DNA from: Bacteroidales bacterium
GTDB taxonomy: Bacteria; Bacteroidota; Bacteroidia; Bacteroidales; Bacteroidaceae
Assembly: GCA_004555245.1 (NCBI GenBank)
Contig: SFIS01000018.1
Coordinates: 1-40,701, forward strand
Direction of reading: 5' to 3'
Length of the DNA stretch: 40,701 nucleotides
Shown here: piece after piece, positions 15,531 to 23,941 of the stretch
Numbering within the stretch: the stretch's first letter is position 1
Layout: every line of letters starts with the position of its first letter
Translations under genes and position numbers: made by a program
Notes under the pieces: generated by a model
Seen by the model: only the letters and a program-made list of their open reading frames with translations
Database searches by the model: none
What the model was told of the DNA's origin: nothing

Positions 15531-16853
15531 CTATTCCTCCATGATTAGTTTTACAAGTTGGTCTATCTCCTCTTTCGTGCGCCTCTCGGTGGCTGCGAAG
15601 AGGATGTCGCGTTCGTTCACCCTCACGCCGGCGAGGTAGTCGGCATCAGCGCATCGGCGCTGCATCGCCTCGGCATCGCCTGAGTATGTGACGAGGAACT
15701 CGTTGAAGAATGGCCGTTGATACACGTCGGCGAAGCGTCCGGTCTGCAAGAGGCGGTCGTGGAGATAGTGTGCCGCGCCGTATGAGAGCTGCGCCGCCTC
15801 TTTCAGTCCCTGTTTCCCGAGGATGGACATGTAGATGGTGGCGTAGAGCGCCATGAGGCTCTCGTTCGAGCAGATGTTCGACGTAGCCTTCTGCCGGCGT
15901 ATATGCTGCTCGCGCGCCTGCAGCGTGAGGACGAAGGCGCGCTGTCCTCGGCTGTCCTGTGTCTTCCCCACGATGCGTCCCGGCATCTTGCGCATGAGTT
16001 TCTCTGTGCAGCACATATATCCGATGTACGGTCCGCCGAAGCCCATGGGCAGTCCGAGGCTCTGCGCCTCGCCCACCGCGATGTCTGCTCCCCACTCGCC
16101 CGGTGTCTTCAGGACGGCGAGGTCGGCTGCGATGCTGTTGACGACAAAGAGTGCCTTATGGGCGTGGATGGCGTCGGCGAAGCCGGAGAAGTCTTCGATG
16201 ATGCCGTAGAAATTAGGCTGCTGTACGATGACGCCAGCCACGCCGCCCTGTGCGAGGCGCGAGGCGAGGGCGTCGAGGTCGGTGGCTCCGTCAGCGGCGG
16301 GCACGGTCTCGATGTTCACACCGTGGAAGCGGGCGTAGGTGCGTACGACATGCAGTGTTTTGGGATCGACGGTAGAGGAGACGAGGACGGTGTCGGCCTT
16401 CTTCGCCGCACTGTAAGCCATGAGCATCGCCTCGGCGGTGGCGGTGGTGCCGTCGTACATCGAGGCGTTGGAGATGTCCATGCCCGTCAGCTCTGCCATC
16501 ATCGACTGATATTCGAAGATATAGTGCAGCGTGCCCTGCGAGATTTCCGCCTGATAGGGCGTATAGCTTGTCAGAAACTCGGAACGCTGCAGGATGTTAG
16601 GCACGACAGAGGGGCAGTAATGGTCGTAAACGCCGGCTCCGGCAAAGCAGACGAGGCTCTTGTTGCGGGCGGCGAGCTTGTCGAAGAAACGGCGTATCTC
16701 CAACTCGCTCATCGAAGACGGGAGGTCGTAGTCGCCCGTGAAGCGGATGGCGGAGGGGACGTCAGCGGAGAGCTGGTCGAGAGACGACAGTCCGCACGCC
16801 TCAAGCATGGCTTGAAGGTCTTCGGGGGTATGCGGGAAATATTTGTATGTCAT
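15531..16853 (-). CDS. gcvPA: Glycine dehydrogenase (decarboxylating) subunit 1
   Basis: The 440-residue product is the N-terminal half of the split P protein. Typical features include FAGAGVYDHYCPSVV, SYTPYQAEISQGTL, the EYQSMMAELTGMDISNAS stretch and GFGGPYIGYM. This subunit lacks the cofactor lysine and forms the heterotetramer with GcvPB. I chose ATG 16851-16853, where family similarity begins at MTYKYFPHT. The upstream open frame overlaps an intergenic hairpin and has no conserved sequence. Confidence 0.94.
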   Translation of the reverse strand: MTYKYFPHTPEDLQAMLEACGLSSLDQLSADVPSAIRFTGDYDLPSSMSELEIRRFFDKLAARNKSLVCFAGAGVYDHYCPSVVPNILQRSEFLTSYTPYQAEISQGTLHYIFEYQSMMAELTGMDISNASMYDGTTATAEAMLMAYSAAKKADTVLVSSTVDPKTLHVVRTYARFHGVNIETVPAADGATDLDALASRLAQGGVAGVIVQQPNFYGIIEDFSGFADAIHAHKALFVVNSIAADLAVLKTPGEWGADIAVGEAQSLGLPMGFGGPYIGYMCCTEKLMRKMPGRIVGKTQDSRGQRAFVLTLQAREQHIRRQKATSNICSNESLMALYATIYMSILGKQGLKEAAQLSYGAAHYLHDRLLQTGRFADVYQRPFFNEFLVTYSGDAEAMQRRCADADYLAGVRVNERDILFAATERRTKEEIDQLVKLIMEE

Positions 16854-16913
16854 GGTATGGTGTGTTGAGGCAGCCCTGCGGGACGCCTTGTGATGGGTTA
16901 CGGGAAAAGCGAA

Positions 16914-16953
16914 GCGGGTCCGGCAGCCGCACAAGGGCAGTTGCCGAACCCGC
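16914..16953 (-). other. Hairpin between gcvH and gcvPA
   Basis: Arms GCGGGT (16914-16919) and ACCCGC (16948-16953) continue, after one mismatch, into CGGCA/TGCCG. No U-tract follows in gene sense. It sits 60 bases before the gcvPA start and 11 bases after the gcvH stop. It may be a processing or stabilising element that separates the small gcvH message from gcvPA. Confidence 0.5.
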
Positions 16954-16963
16954 ATCGTATGTC

Positions 16964-17350
16964 TTAGTGCTCCGCCTCGCAGAAAGCGGCGTACGCCTTG
17001 GCGTCCATCAGGTTGTCAAGCTCTGAGGGGTCGGAGAGCCGCACCTTGATGATCCAGTTGGCGAAAGCGTCGCTGTTGACGAGTTCGGGAGTGTCGTCGA
17101 GGGCGTCGTTGACCTCCACGACGGTGCCGCTGACGGGAGAGTTGAGGTCGCTGGCAGCCTTCACGCTCTCTACGGCGCCAAACTCCGAGCCTGCCTCCAC
17201 CTCGTCGTCAACCTCGGGCATATCAACATAGACGACATTGCCGAGAGCGTGCTGGGCATAGTCTGTGATGCCGATATAGCCGTACTCTCCTTCGATTCTC
17301 ACGTATTCATGGCTCTCTGAATAGTAGAGTCCTTCGATTGTCTTTGCCAT
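16964..17350 (-). CDS. gcvH: Glycine cleavage system H protein
   Basis: The 128-residue protein is the lipoyl carrier that shuttles the aminomethyl intermediate between P, T and L proteins. The lipoyl-lysine is Lys64 in FGAVESVKAASDLNSPVSG. The N-terminal SESHEYVRIEGEYGYIGIT and YVDMPEVDDEVEAG stretches are family hallmarks, and the length is typical. It starts 10 bases after the gcvT stop. The lipoyl group could be supplied by the lplA product encoded just upstream. Confidence 0.96.
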   Translation of the reverse strand: MAKTIEGLYYSESHEYVRIEGEYGYIGITDYAQHALGNVVYVDMPEVDDEVEAGSEFGAVESVKAASDLNSPVSGTVVEVNDALDDTPELVNSDAFANWIIKVRLSDPSELDNLMDAKAYAAFCEAEH

Positions 17351-17360
17351 AATAGTATGA

Positions 17361-18440
17361 TTATTTGTGATAATGTTTTTCGTAGAACTTCTTCTTCACG
17401 ACAACGCCGGGGAATGTCTTCTTGCGTATCTGCACCTCGAGGGGCGTGCCGAGCTTGGCGTGTCGTGCGTCGATGAGCGCCATGCAGACGCTCTTGTCGG
17501 TGGAGATGGTGTGGTAGCCCGTTGTCACCTCGCCTATCTTCTCGCCGTCTTTCAGCACGGCATATCCGTGGCGTGGTATGGCCTTGTCGGCGAGTTCAAT
17601 GCCTACGAGTTTCTTCGCCACGCCTTCAGCCTTCTGTGCTACGAGGGCGTCCTTGCCTATGAACTCCGGCTTGTCGAGCTTGCAGAAGAAGGCGAGACCC
17701 GCCATGACGGGGGAGATGTCTGCAGAGAGCTCGTCGCCGTAGAGCGGCAGCCCCACCTCGAAGCGCAGCGTGTCGCGACAGCCGAGGCCGCAGGGCTTGC
17801 AGCGTCCGCTCTGTATGAGCCTGTCCCATGCCTCGCGGATGTATTCGTGCGAGCCGTAGATCTCGAAGCCGTCCTCGCCGGTGTAGCCCGTGCGGCTGAC
17901 GATGATGTCGCCGGCAGTCTTCACGGTGTAGAAGGCGAGCTCTGCACACTCGAGACCAAGCACCTCTTCGACAACCGTCACCGCCTCGGGACCCTGCACG
18001 GCAAGCTGTCCGTAGCTGTCAGAGACGTTGTGCATCTCGATGTCGTAGCCCTCCGCCTGCTGCTGCATCCACTGCCAGTCTTTGTCAATGTTGGCGGCGT
18101 TGATGACGATGAAATAGTCGTTGTCGCCCATCTTATAGACGAGAAGGTCATCGACCGTGCCACCGTCGGGATAGAGCATCATGCCGTAGAGAATCTTGCC
18201 TGCGGGCATGTCGCGGACGTCGTTGGTGAAAATGTGGTTGACATACTCTTCTGCCTGATGTCCTCTCACTGTCACTTCGCCCATGTGACTGACATCAAAC
18301 ACACCGCATGAGTTGCGGACTGCAAGGTGTTCATCGACAATGCCGGAATACTGTATGGGCATGTCGAAACCACCGAAGGGGCTGATAAGAGCACCGAGTG
18401 CTACATGCTTGTCGTAGAGACAAGTGCGCTTGTTTTCCAT
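17361..18440 (-). CDS. gcvT: Glycine cleavage system T protein (aminomethyltransferase)
   Basis: The 359-residue enzyme transfers the methylene group from lipoyl-GcvH to tetrahydrofolate and releases ammonia. Visible family motifs are SPFGGFDMPIQY (20-31), VFDVSHMGE (47-55), the catalytic GGTVDDLLVY (Asp97/Asp98) and TGYTGEDGFEIY. The length equals that of typical GcvT. ATG 18438-18440 is chosen because it opens family similarity; the open frame continues upstream only through promoter and repeat DNA. It is the first gene of the glycine cleavage operon. Confidence 0.95.
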   Translation of the reverse strand: MENKRTCLYDKHVALGALISPFGGFDMPIQYSGIVDEHLAVRNSCGVFDVSHMGEVTVRGHQAEEYVNHIFTNDVRDMPAGKILYGMMLYPDGGTVDDLLVYKMGDNDYFIVINAANIDKDWQWMQQQAEGYDIEMHNVSDSYGQLAVQGPEAVTVVEEVLGLECAELAFYTVKTAGDIIVSRTGYTGEDGFEIYGSHEYIREAWDRLIQSGRCKPCGLGCRDTLRFEVGLPLYGDELSADISPVMAGLAFFCKLDKPEFIGKDALVAQKAEGVAKKLVGIELADKAIPRHGYAVLKDGEKIGEVTTGYHTISTDKSVCMALIDARHAKLGTPLEVQIRKKTFPGVVVKKKFYEKHYHK

Positions 18441-18469
18441 CGTAAAAAGGTTTTGTTGGATATTTTCTG

Positions 18470-18500
18470 CAAAATTATAAATTTTACACGATTTGCCAAC
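18470..18500 (-). promoter_or_regulatory. Putative promoter of the glycine cleavage operon
   Basis: On the minus strand TAATTTTG (18470-18477) matches the -7 element. GTTG (18497-18500) sits 19 bases upstream in the -33 position. The predicted start near 18463 gives a leader of only about 25 bases, too short for a glycine riboswitch. Confidence 0.65.
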
Positions 18501-18565
18501 GATTGTTTTGTTAAATAATAATAACGGCGGAAAAAGGAGGAGAAGGCGGGGAGGGACAGGATAGC

Positions 18566-18650
18566 AGAGCGCACCGGCCGAGCCGGCGCGAACAGAACAG
18601 GCAGGCGCGGAGGGCGGGAGGGAGAGCCAGCGCGAGCAGGACAGGCAGAC
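18566..18650 (-). repeat. REP-like element, copy 8, plus a decayed partial copy
   Basis: AGAG (18566-18569) precedes left arm CGCACCGGC (18570-18578), loop CGA and right arm GCCGGCGCG (18582-18590), with one A-C mismatch. The tail GAACAGAACAGGCAGG follows. A decayed partial copy (GCCAGCGCGAGCAGGACAGG) lies near 18626-18645. The element is between the lplA terminator and the gcvT promoter. Confidence 0.82.
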
Positions 18651-18673
18651 GGGAGGGACATCCTCCGCAAACA

Positions 18674-18700
18674 AAAAAGCCGGCGGTGGGCCGGCTTTTT
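18674..18700 (-). terminator. Strong intrinsic terminator of nagB-lplA
   Basis: Arms AAAAAGCCGGC (18674-18684) and GCCGGCTTTTT (18690-18700) pair perfectly around a GGTGG loop. In minus-strand sense the hairpin begins at the lplA stop codon and ends in a U-run. It isolates lplA from the glycine cleavage operon. Confidence 0.9.
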
Positions 18701-19677
18701 CATTCGTCGAGCAGGAGGCGGAGGAACATCTCCGCATCCATGTTATGTATGACAGAAGAGAGGGAGAGCGTGGAGAGGACGGCACGCAGCGACGGAGCGT
18801 CGAGAGTGACGCCATGGAGATGGCAGAGAAGGTCGCGGTCGAGGTCGCCGACAAGGAAGTAGTCGCCCTTGAGGTCGAGGTCGCGGATGACGTTGTTCTT
18901 CAGCTGAAGACGCACCTCGAAATCTCCGACACCCTCGAAGCGGCGCTTGCGGACGAGCGTGTAGCGGGGGTTGTTGCCGTAGATGAACTCGTCGGTGAGA
19001 TACTCCTGCATGATGCGCTCTACAGCCGCCACGTCGCTATGGGTGAGGCATATCTCGCCGTCGCAGAGATTCTCGCGGACGAAGCACTTAAACTCGTCGA
19101 TGGAGAGCGACGTATAGTCTTTCAGCAGCGCGATGTGCTGGCGCACGCTCTTCACGCCTTTGCTGAGCAGCTTGGCGTCGCCGGGCGTTATGCTGCCCAC
19201 CATGTTCTCCATGCAGGTGTCGTAGAGCATGGTGCCGTGGACGATGCTGCGGCCGGGGATGTGGTAGAAGGCGTTGCCGGACACTTTCCTGCCGTCGATG
19301 AGGATGTCGTTACGGCCGGTAGTCTGCGCATCGACACCCAGCTTGCGGAGCATGAGGGCTATCATGCTGATGTAGCGGTTGAAGGTGTAGCAGACCTGCT
19401 CGTTCTTCGTGACATAGCTGAACATGATGTTGCTCATGTCGGCATAGACGCAGCCGCCGCCGCTCTTGCGGCGATAGGTCTGTATGCCATGTGTGCGGCA
19501 GTAGTCGAGGTTCACCTCGTTCTCTATGAGCTGGTTGCGTCCGAAGATGACGGTGGGGTTGACCTGCCACATGAAGAAGCAGTCTTCTTCGTCTATCGTG
19601 CGCGCAACATACTCTTCCATGGCAAGATAGAAGGGCAGGATGCGCACCTCGGACGACGGCAAGGAGATGTATTTCAC
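18700..19677 (-). CDS. lplA: Lipoate-protein ligase A family protein
   Basis: The 325-residue enzyme activates lipoate with ATP and attaches it to lysines of GcvH and 2-oxoacid dehydrogenase E2 subunits. The family motif RRKSGGGCVY is at 69-78. VIFGRNQLIENEVN (43-57) and the later RKVSGNAFY with the binding lysine are typical. The C-terminal part resembles the accessory domain of two-domain LplA, so a separate LplB partner is probably not needed. Its place next to the glycine cleavage operon, though in another transcript, fits modification of GcvH. It starts 35 bases after nagB and shares its direction and likely its promoter. Confidence 0.92.
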   Translation of the reverse strand: MKYISLPSSEVRILPFYLAMEEYVARTIDEEDCFFMWQVNPTVIFGRNQLIENEVNLDYCRTHGIQTYRRKSGGGCVYADMSNIMFSYVTKNEQVCYTFNRYISMIALMLRKLGVDAQTTGRNDILIDGRKVSGNAFYHIPGRSIVHGTMLYDTCMENMVGSITPGDAKLLSKGVKSVRQHIALLKDYTSLSIDEFKCFVRENLCDGEICLTHSDVAAVERIMQEYLTDEFIYGNNPRYTLVRKRRFEGVGDFEVRLQLKNNVIRDLDLKGDYFLVGDLDRDLLCHLHGVTLDAPSLRAVLSTLSLSSVIHNMDAEMFLRLLLDE

Positions 19678-19712
19678 GTTGTTTCGGTTGACGGGTTGAG
19701 GGGTTTTGAGGT

Positions 19713-20504
19713 TCAGAGGTTGCCTCTCTCCTTGTCAAGATAGTATTTGTATGTGGCGACAGTGAGTTCGTCGCACGCCTGCTCGTCGCAAACGACGACG
19801 GCACGGCGGTGCATCTGGAGGACAGAGGCTGTCCACTTGTGCGAGACAGGTCCATCGACGATGTGCTGCAGGGCGCGCGCCTTATGGTGTCCGCTGCACA
19901 GGACAAGGACCTCGCGTGCCGCCATGACGGTGCCGATGCCGACAGTGAGAGCCTGTTTGGGGACGAGGGAGAGGTCGCCGTCGAAGAAGCGCGAGTTGGC
20001 GATGATGGTGTCGGTGGTGAGCGTCTTGATGCGGGTGAGCGACGAGAGCGACGAGCCCGGCTCGTTGAAAGCGAGATGGCCGTCAGGACCGACACCGCCC
20101 ATGAAGAGGTCGATGCCGCCGGCGGCGGCGATGGCAGCCTCGTAGTCGTCACACTCCTTAACGAGGTCGGGGGCGTTGCCGTTGAGGATATGGACGTTCT
20201 CTTTCTTTATGTCGATGTGAGAGAAGAAGTTGTTCCACATGAAAGAGTGGTAGCTCTCAGGATGGTCTTCCGGGAGGTTGACATACTCGTCCATGTTGAA
20301 CGTGACGACATTCTCGAACGAGAGCTCGCCCTTGCGGTATTTCTCAATGAGCCTCTGATACAGCCCGAGGGGAGAAGAGCCTGTGGGACATCCCAGTTTG
20401 AAAGGGCGCTCGGCGGTGGGAGCAGCCTCGACAATACGTTGTGCGACATAGTCTGCCGCCCATCGCGACATCTCGTCATAGTTCGGTTCTATGATTACTC
20501 GCAT
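19713..20504 (-). CDS. nagB: Glucosamine-6-phosphate deaminase
   Basis: The 263-residue enzyme converts glucosamine-6-phosphate to fructose-6-phosphate and ammonia in amino-sugar catabolism. Residues that align with the E. coli catalytic set fall at the same numbers: Asp72 in NMDEY, and Asp141, His143 and Glu148 in GPDGHLAFNEPGS. The phosphate-binding GCPTGSSPLGLY is at 38-49. Length equals that of the E. coli enzyme. It is the first gene of a two-gene unit with lplA and has its own promoter motif. Confidence 0.96.
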   Translation of the reverse strand: MRVIIEPNYDEMSRWAADYVAQRIVEAAPTAERPFKLGCPTGSSPLGLYQRLIEKYRKGELSFENVVTFNMDEYVNLPEDHPESYHSFMWNNFFSHIDIKKENVHILNGNAPDLVKECDDYEAAIAAAGGIDLFMGGVGPDGHLAFNEPGSSLSSLTRIKTLTTDTIIANSRFFDGDLSLVPKQALTVGIGTVMAAREVLVLCSGHHKARALQHIVDGPVSHKWTASVLQMHRRAVVVCDEQACDELTVATYKYYLDKERGNL

Positions 20505-20571
20505 ACGGTTTTAGTGTTTAGGTTGTTAAAAAAGATGATGATGTGTAAACTTGCAAGGGGCGTACAGTCTG

Positions 20572-20603
20572 CAAAGTTAACGATTTTTCCGTTTTTGTGC
20601 AAG
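20572..20603 (-). promoter_or_regulatory. Putative nagB promoter
   Basis: On the minus strand TAACTTTG (20572-20579) is a good -7 element. CTTG (20600-20603) sits 20 bases upstream. The transcript would begin near 20565, about 60 bases before the ATG. Confidence 0.65.
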
Positions 20604-20727
20604 AATTATATAATTTTTCTTAATCAAGACGCATTTCTTTCCGCTTGTCGGGGTAGAAAGAGAAGGTATTGGCGGAAACATATAATGATATGGCAAAATA
20701 GTGTCAGAGATTCTTTCAAAAACACAC

Positions 20728-20735
20728 TAACTTTG
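20728..20735 (+). promoter_or_regulatory. Putative promoter of the PUL enzyme operon
   Basis: TAACTTTG matches the -7 element and is followed by CAACCGAAA. No clear TTTG lies in the -33 position, so an activator or alternative sigma factor may be needed. The same TTTGCAACCGAAA string occurs at 32464, upstream of susC. Transcription would start about 80 bases before the first ATG. Confidence 0.55.
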
Positions 20736-20749
20736 CAACCGAAAAGAAA

Positions 20750-20773
20750 AAAGACGGCATGAAGGCCGCCTTT
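20750..20773 (+). other. Leader hairpin of the PUL enzyme operon
   Basis: AAAGACGGC (20750-20758) and GCCGCCTTT (20765-20773) pair with one mismatch around a six-base loop. It lies in the predicted leader. It could be a weak attenuator or chance. Confidence 0.3.
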
Positions 20774-20824
20774 CAAGGATATTAACTGACTACGACTAAC
20801 TTAGAAACCTTACGGAGAAAGACT

Positions 20825-22387
20825 ATGAACAGACTGCTTTCCGCATTCCTGCTCTCGCTCGGCACACTGTCGGCAGAGGCTTTGGACATACCCGAAATTT
20901 TCAGCGACAACATGATTGTGCAGCAACAGACAGAGGCGAAACTCTGGGGATGGGCTGACAGAAACTCGTATGTCACCGTCAGCACGTCATGGGACGGGAA
21001 GACATACACCGCAACCGTGGGCGACGACGGGAAATGGACGGCGGAGGTGAGGACCCCGGAAGCATCGTTCGCACAATACACCATAACTATAGAGGAACGC
21101 GCGCAAAAGGCGAAAGGCACAAAGGCCCGCAAGACGCAGAAGGAAGAGGGGGATGCCATAGACAGCCGGACGATACGGGGCGTGATGGCAGGAGAGGTGT
21201 GGTTCTGCTCGGGACAGTCGAACATGGAGATGCCGCTCGGAGGCTTCTGGAACTGTCCCGTAGAGGGTGCGAACGACGCCATACTGCATTCGGCACGATA
21301 CAGCCACGCCATAAGGGTGGTGACGGTGCCGAAGAGAGACGCACTGGAGCCGCAGAAGAAGGTGGAGGGACGATGGGAGGTGTGCTCGCCGGAGAACGCG
21401 GCGCGCTTCACGGCGTGCGGATATTTCTTCGCCACGACACTCGTTGACGCGCTGAATGTGCCCGTGGGCATCATAAACTGCTCGTGGGGAGGCTCGTGCG
21501 TAGAGGGATGGCTGCCGAAAGACACGCTGCTCACCTACCCCGACGGACTGACACCGATGGATGACACCGACTATCACCGGAAGATGGTGATGTTCAACGG
21601 TATGCTGGCACCGTTGGCGGGATATACCATAAAAGGCTTTCTCTGGAACCAGGGCGAATCGAACGTGGGGAGGGAGAAAGAATATATCGACCGCTTCAAG
21701 ACGATGACACGCCTGTGGCGGAAGATGTGGCGACAGCCGGGAGACAAACTTCCGATATACACCGTGGAACTGCCGCCGTACAGATACGGCGACGTTGACG
21801 GCACGTCGGCCGCCGACTTCCGCGCCGCACAGCACGAGATAGCGCGGCAGCTGGAACACTGCGGATGCGTATGCACGTCGGACCTGATATACGAACATGA
21901 GGTCGATCAGATTCACGGAGCGCAGAAACGGCAGATAGGCGAACGCCTCGCACTGCTCGCACTGACACGAGACTACGGCATGAAAGGCGTCGCAGCCGAC
22001 GCCCCGGAATACGAGGAGTGTGTCGTGACGGACGCCGACGAGGCGGAGCAGGCGGTAATTGCCGGAACGGCGGTGGGCAACAGTCCCAACGCGAAGGGAA
22101 AGGTGCTGCACCTGTATTTCTCGAACAGCTACGACGGATTCGACCGAATGGCGGGCATAGAAGGCTTCGAGGCACAGGACAGCAAGGGCGTATGGCACAA
22201 GGCACTGGCATGGTCGGCATCGGCATGGCAGAATGTGAAACGGCAGGGATGCTACATAGCCCTCGCATGCCCGGAAGCAGACGTCATAAAGGCGGTGAGA
22301 TACAGATACCACAACTTCTGCATAGGCACGCTGCACAATATGCGCGGACTGCCCGTGGTGCCGTTCACGGCGAAGGTGGGAGAATAA
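20825..22387 (+). CDS. Sialate O-acetylesterase-like SGNH carbohydrate esterase
   Basis: The 520-residue product has a signal peptide (about 1-20) and no lipobox, so it is exported, probably to the periplasm. It begins with the IFSDNMIVQQ motif of the sialate-O-acetylesterase family. The nucleophile is Ser132 in CSGQSNMEMP, the oxyanion motif QGESN is at 276-280, and His364 in VDQIHG is the likely catalytic base. Members in plant-polysaccharide loci remove acetyl groups from xylan or mannan rather than from sialic acid, and no sialic acid gene is nearby. As first gene of an operon with GH5, CE7, GH94, GH3 and GH9 genes, deacetylation of a hemicellulose is the most likely role. Confidence 0.85.
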   Translation: MNRLLSAFLLSLGTLSAEALDIPEIFSDNMIVQQQTEAKLWGWADRNSYVTVSTSWDGKTYTATVGDDGKWTAEVRTPEASFAQYTITIEERAQKAKGTKARKTQKEEGDAIDSRTIRGVMAGEVWFCSGQSNMEMPLGGFWNCPVEGANDAILHSARYSHAIRVVTVPKRDALEPQKKVEGRWEVCSPENAARFTACGYFFATTLVDALNVPVGIINCSWGGSCVEGWLPKDTLLTYPDGLTPMDDTDYHRKMVMFNGMLAPLAGYTIKGFLWNQGESNVGREKEYIDRFKTMTRLWRKMWRQPGDKLPIYTVELPPYRYGDVDGTSAADFRAAQHEIARQLEHCGCVCTSDLIYEHEVDQIHGAQKRQIGERLALLALTRDYGMKGVAADAPEYEECVVTDADEAEQAVIAGTAVGNSPNAKGKVLHLYFSNSYDGFDRMAGIEGFEAQDSKGVWHKALAWSASAWQNVKRQGCYIALACPEADVIKAVRYRYHNFCIGTLHNMRGLPVVPFTAKVGE

Positions 22388-22416
22388 CAACACTATAACA
22401 GAAAAACAGACAAAAC

Positions 22417-23919
22417 ATGTGTATGCGTAAGTTGGATATATATATAAGGTGTTGCATCGTTATGCTCCTTTGCTCGTTGCCCGCCACGGCAACGGCAAAA
22501 GGAGCTGACGAAGACAACAGAACGGAAACCTGCCGCGACAGGGAGAACGGCTGCTGTCAGCAAATGGAGAAGCAGGAGTTTGTAAGGACGGAAGACGGGA
22601 AATTCTTCGTAGGAGAAAGAGAGTACCGCTTCATCGGCACCAACTTCTGGTATGGAGCCATACTGGGCAGCACCGGCACAGGCGGCAACCGCGAACGCCT
22701 GAAGGCAGAACTGGACGACATGGCGGCTCTCGGCATAGACAACGTGCGCATTCTTGTGGGAGGAGACGGAAGCGATAGCATACCGAGCCATATCGCACCC
22801 AAGCTGCAGACAGAGCCGGGAGTGTATGACGAACGCCTGCTGGAAGGCCTCGACTATGTCATAGCAGAACTGGAGAAACGCGGAATGCGCGCCGTGCTGT
22901 ATATGAACAACGCATGGGAATGGTCGGGAGGATACGGAGCATATCTCGACTGGGCGGGATTCTCGGGAGAAGTGGACAGCTCGGACGGGAAAGGAAAGAA
23001 ATTCTTCAGGCAGACACCGGTGCCGTCGATTGACGGATGGTGGGAATATATGCAATACGTCGGGAACTTCATGCTCAACGACAAGGCGAAGGCTATGGCG
23101 GCACAGCACGTGAAGAACATCGTCTCGCGCGTCAACGGCATAACGGGCAGGGCTTATAAGGATTCGCCAGCCATCATGGCATGGGAAATTGCCAACGAGC
23201 CGAGATGCTTTGTCAACGACGAACTGCACAGACGGAAATTCGTGGAGTGGATTGACGAACAGTCGAGAATGATAAAAGCTATCGACCCGAACCACCTCGT
23301 CACGACAGGGTCGGAGGGCGTACACGGATGTGAGGAGAGCGTAGAGCTTTTCCAGGCCATACACCGCCTGCCGTGCATTGACTATGTCTGCATACACATC
23401 TGGCCGAACAACTGGGGATGGATAGGGAAATTCAACCAGAACTACGACGCGGAGAAGACTATCGCCGAAGGCGCACCGGACCCTATCGTGGACAACGTCG
23501 GGGCGGCGTGCGATTCGACAATGGGATATATCAGGCAGGCGATAGAGGCGGTCAACACGACATACAGGGACAAGGACGGCGTGACACGCAACGGAAGGAG
23601 ACCCGTCGTGGTGGAGGAGTTCGGATACCCGAGAGACAGATTCCTGTTCAATGCCGGATCGCCGACAAAGGGACGCGACGCATACTACAAGGCACTGTTC
23701 GCAAAAGTAGAGGACGGAACAGTGGCAGGATGCAACTTCTGGGGATGGGGAGGAAGAGCGAAGGTCAGACACACGATATGGCAACGATGGGACGACTATG
23801 TATGCGACCCGGCACAGGAAGAGCAGGGACTGAACTCGGTATTCGCAACCGACACTTCGACACTGGACATCATCAGACAGTCGGTGGAGAGAATGAAAGA
23901 GAACATGAAACAAGAATGA
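22417..23919 (+). CDS. GH5 glycoside hydrolase, mannanase-like (GH5_7 type)
   Basis: The 500-residue exported enzyme has a signal peptide (about 1-28) and a short Cys-containing linker before the catalytic domain from about 52. FIGTNFWYGA and the overall pattern resemble GH5_7 endo-beta-1,4-mannanases and related enzymes. The acid/base Glu261 lies in MAWEIANEPR and the nucleophile Glu401 in VVVEEFGYPRD. CIHIWPNNW (325-333) and NFWGWGG near the C-terminus complete the active-site cleft. It would cut mannan or glucomannan chains into oligosaccharides. The subfamily is my reading of motifs, and an endoglucanase or beta-mannosidase activity cannot be excluded. A second ATG two codons downstream could be the true start. 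Confidence 0.82.
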   Translation: MCMRKLDIYIRCCIVMLLCSLPATATAKGADEDNRTETCRDRENGCCQQMEKQEFVRTEDGKFFVGEREYRFIGTNFWYGAILGSTGTGGNRERLKAELDDMAALGIDNVRILVGGDGSDSIPSHIAPKLQTEPGVYDERLLEGLDYVIAELEKRGMRAVLYMNNAWEWSGGYGAYLDWAGFSGEVDSSDGKGKKFFRQTPVPSIDGWWEYMQYVGNFMLNDKAKAMAAQHVKNIVSRVNGITGRAYKDSPAIMAWEIANEPRCFVNDELHRRKFVEWIDEQSRMIKAIDPNHLVTTGSEGVHGCEESVELFQAIHRLPCIDYVCIHIWPNNWGWIGKFNQNYDAEKTIAEGAPDPIVDNVGAACDSTMGYIRQAIEAVNTTYRDKDGVTRNGRRPVVVEEFGYPRDRFLFNAGSPTKGRDAYYKALFAKVEDGTVAGCNFWGWGGRAKVRHTIWQRWDDYVCDPAQEEQGLNSVFATDTSTLDIIRQSVERMKENMKQE

Positions 23920-23941
23920 ATCTTAAACTATATATAATATA

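Noticed and set aside
18441..18520. Glycine riboswitch ahead of gcvT
   Set aside because: The predicted leader is only about 25 bases and no aptamer-like fold is visible.
20987..23913. Two long minus-strand open frames opposite the esterase and GH5 genes
   Set aside because: Both are shadows of genes with intact catalytic motifs on the plus strand. Their translations are rich in Arg, His and Ser with no family signature.
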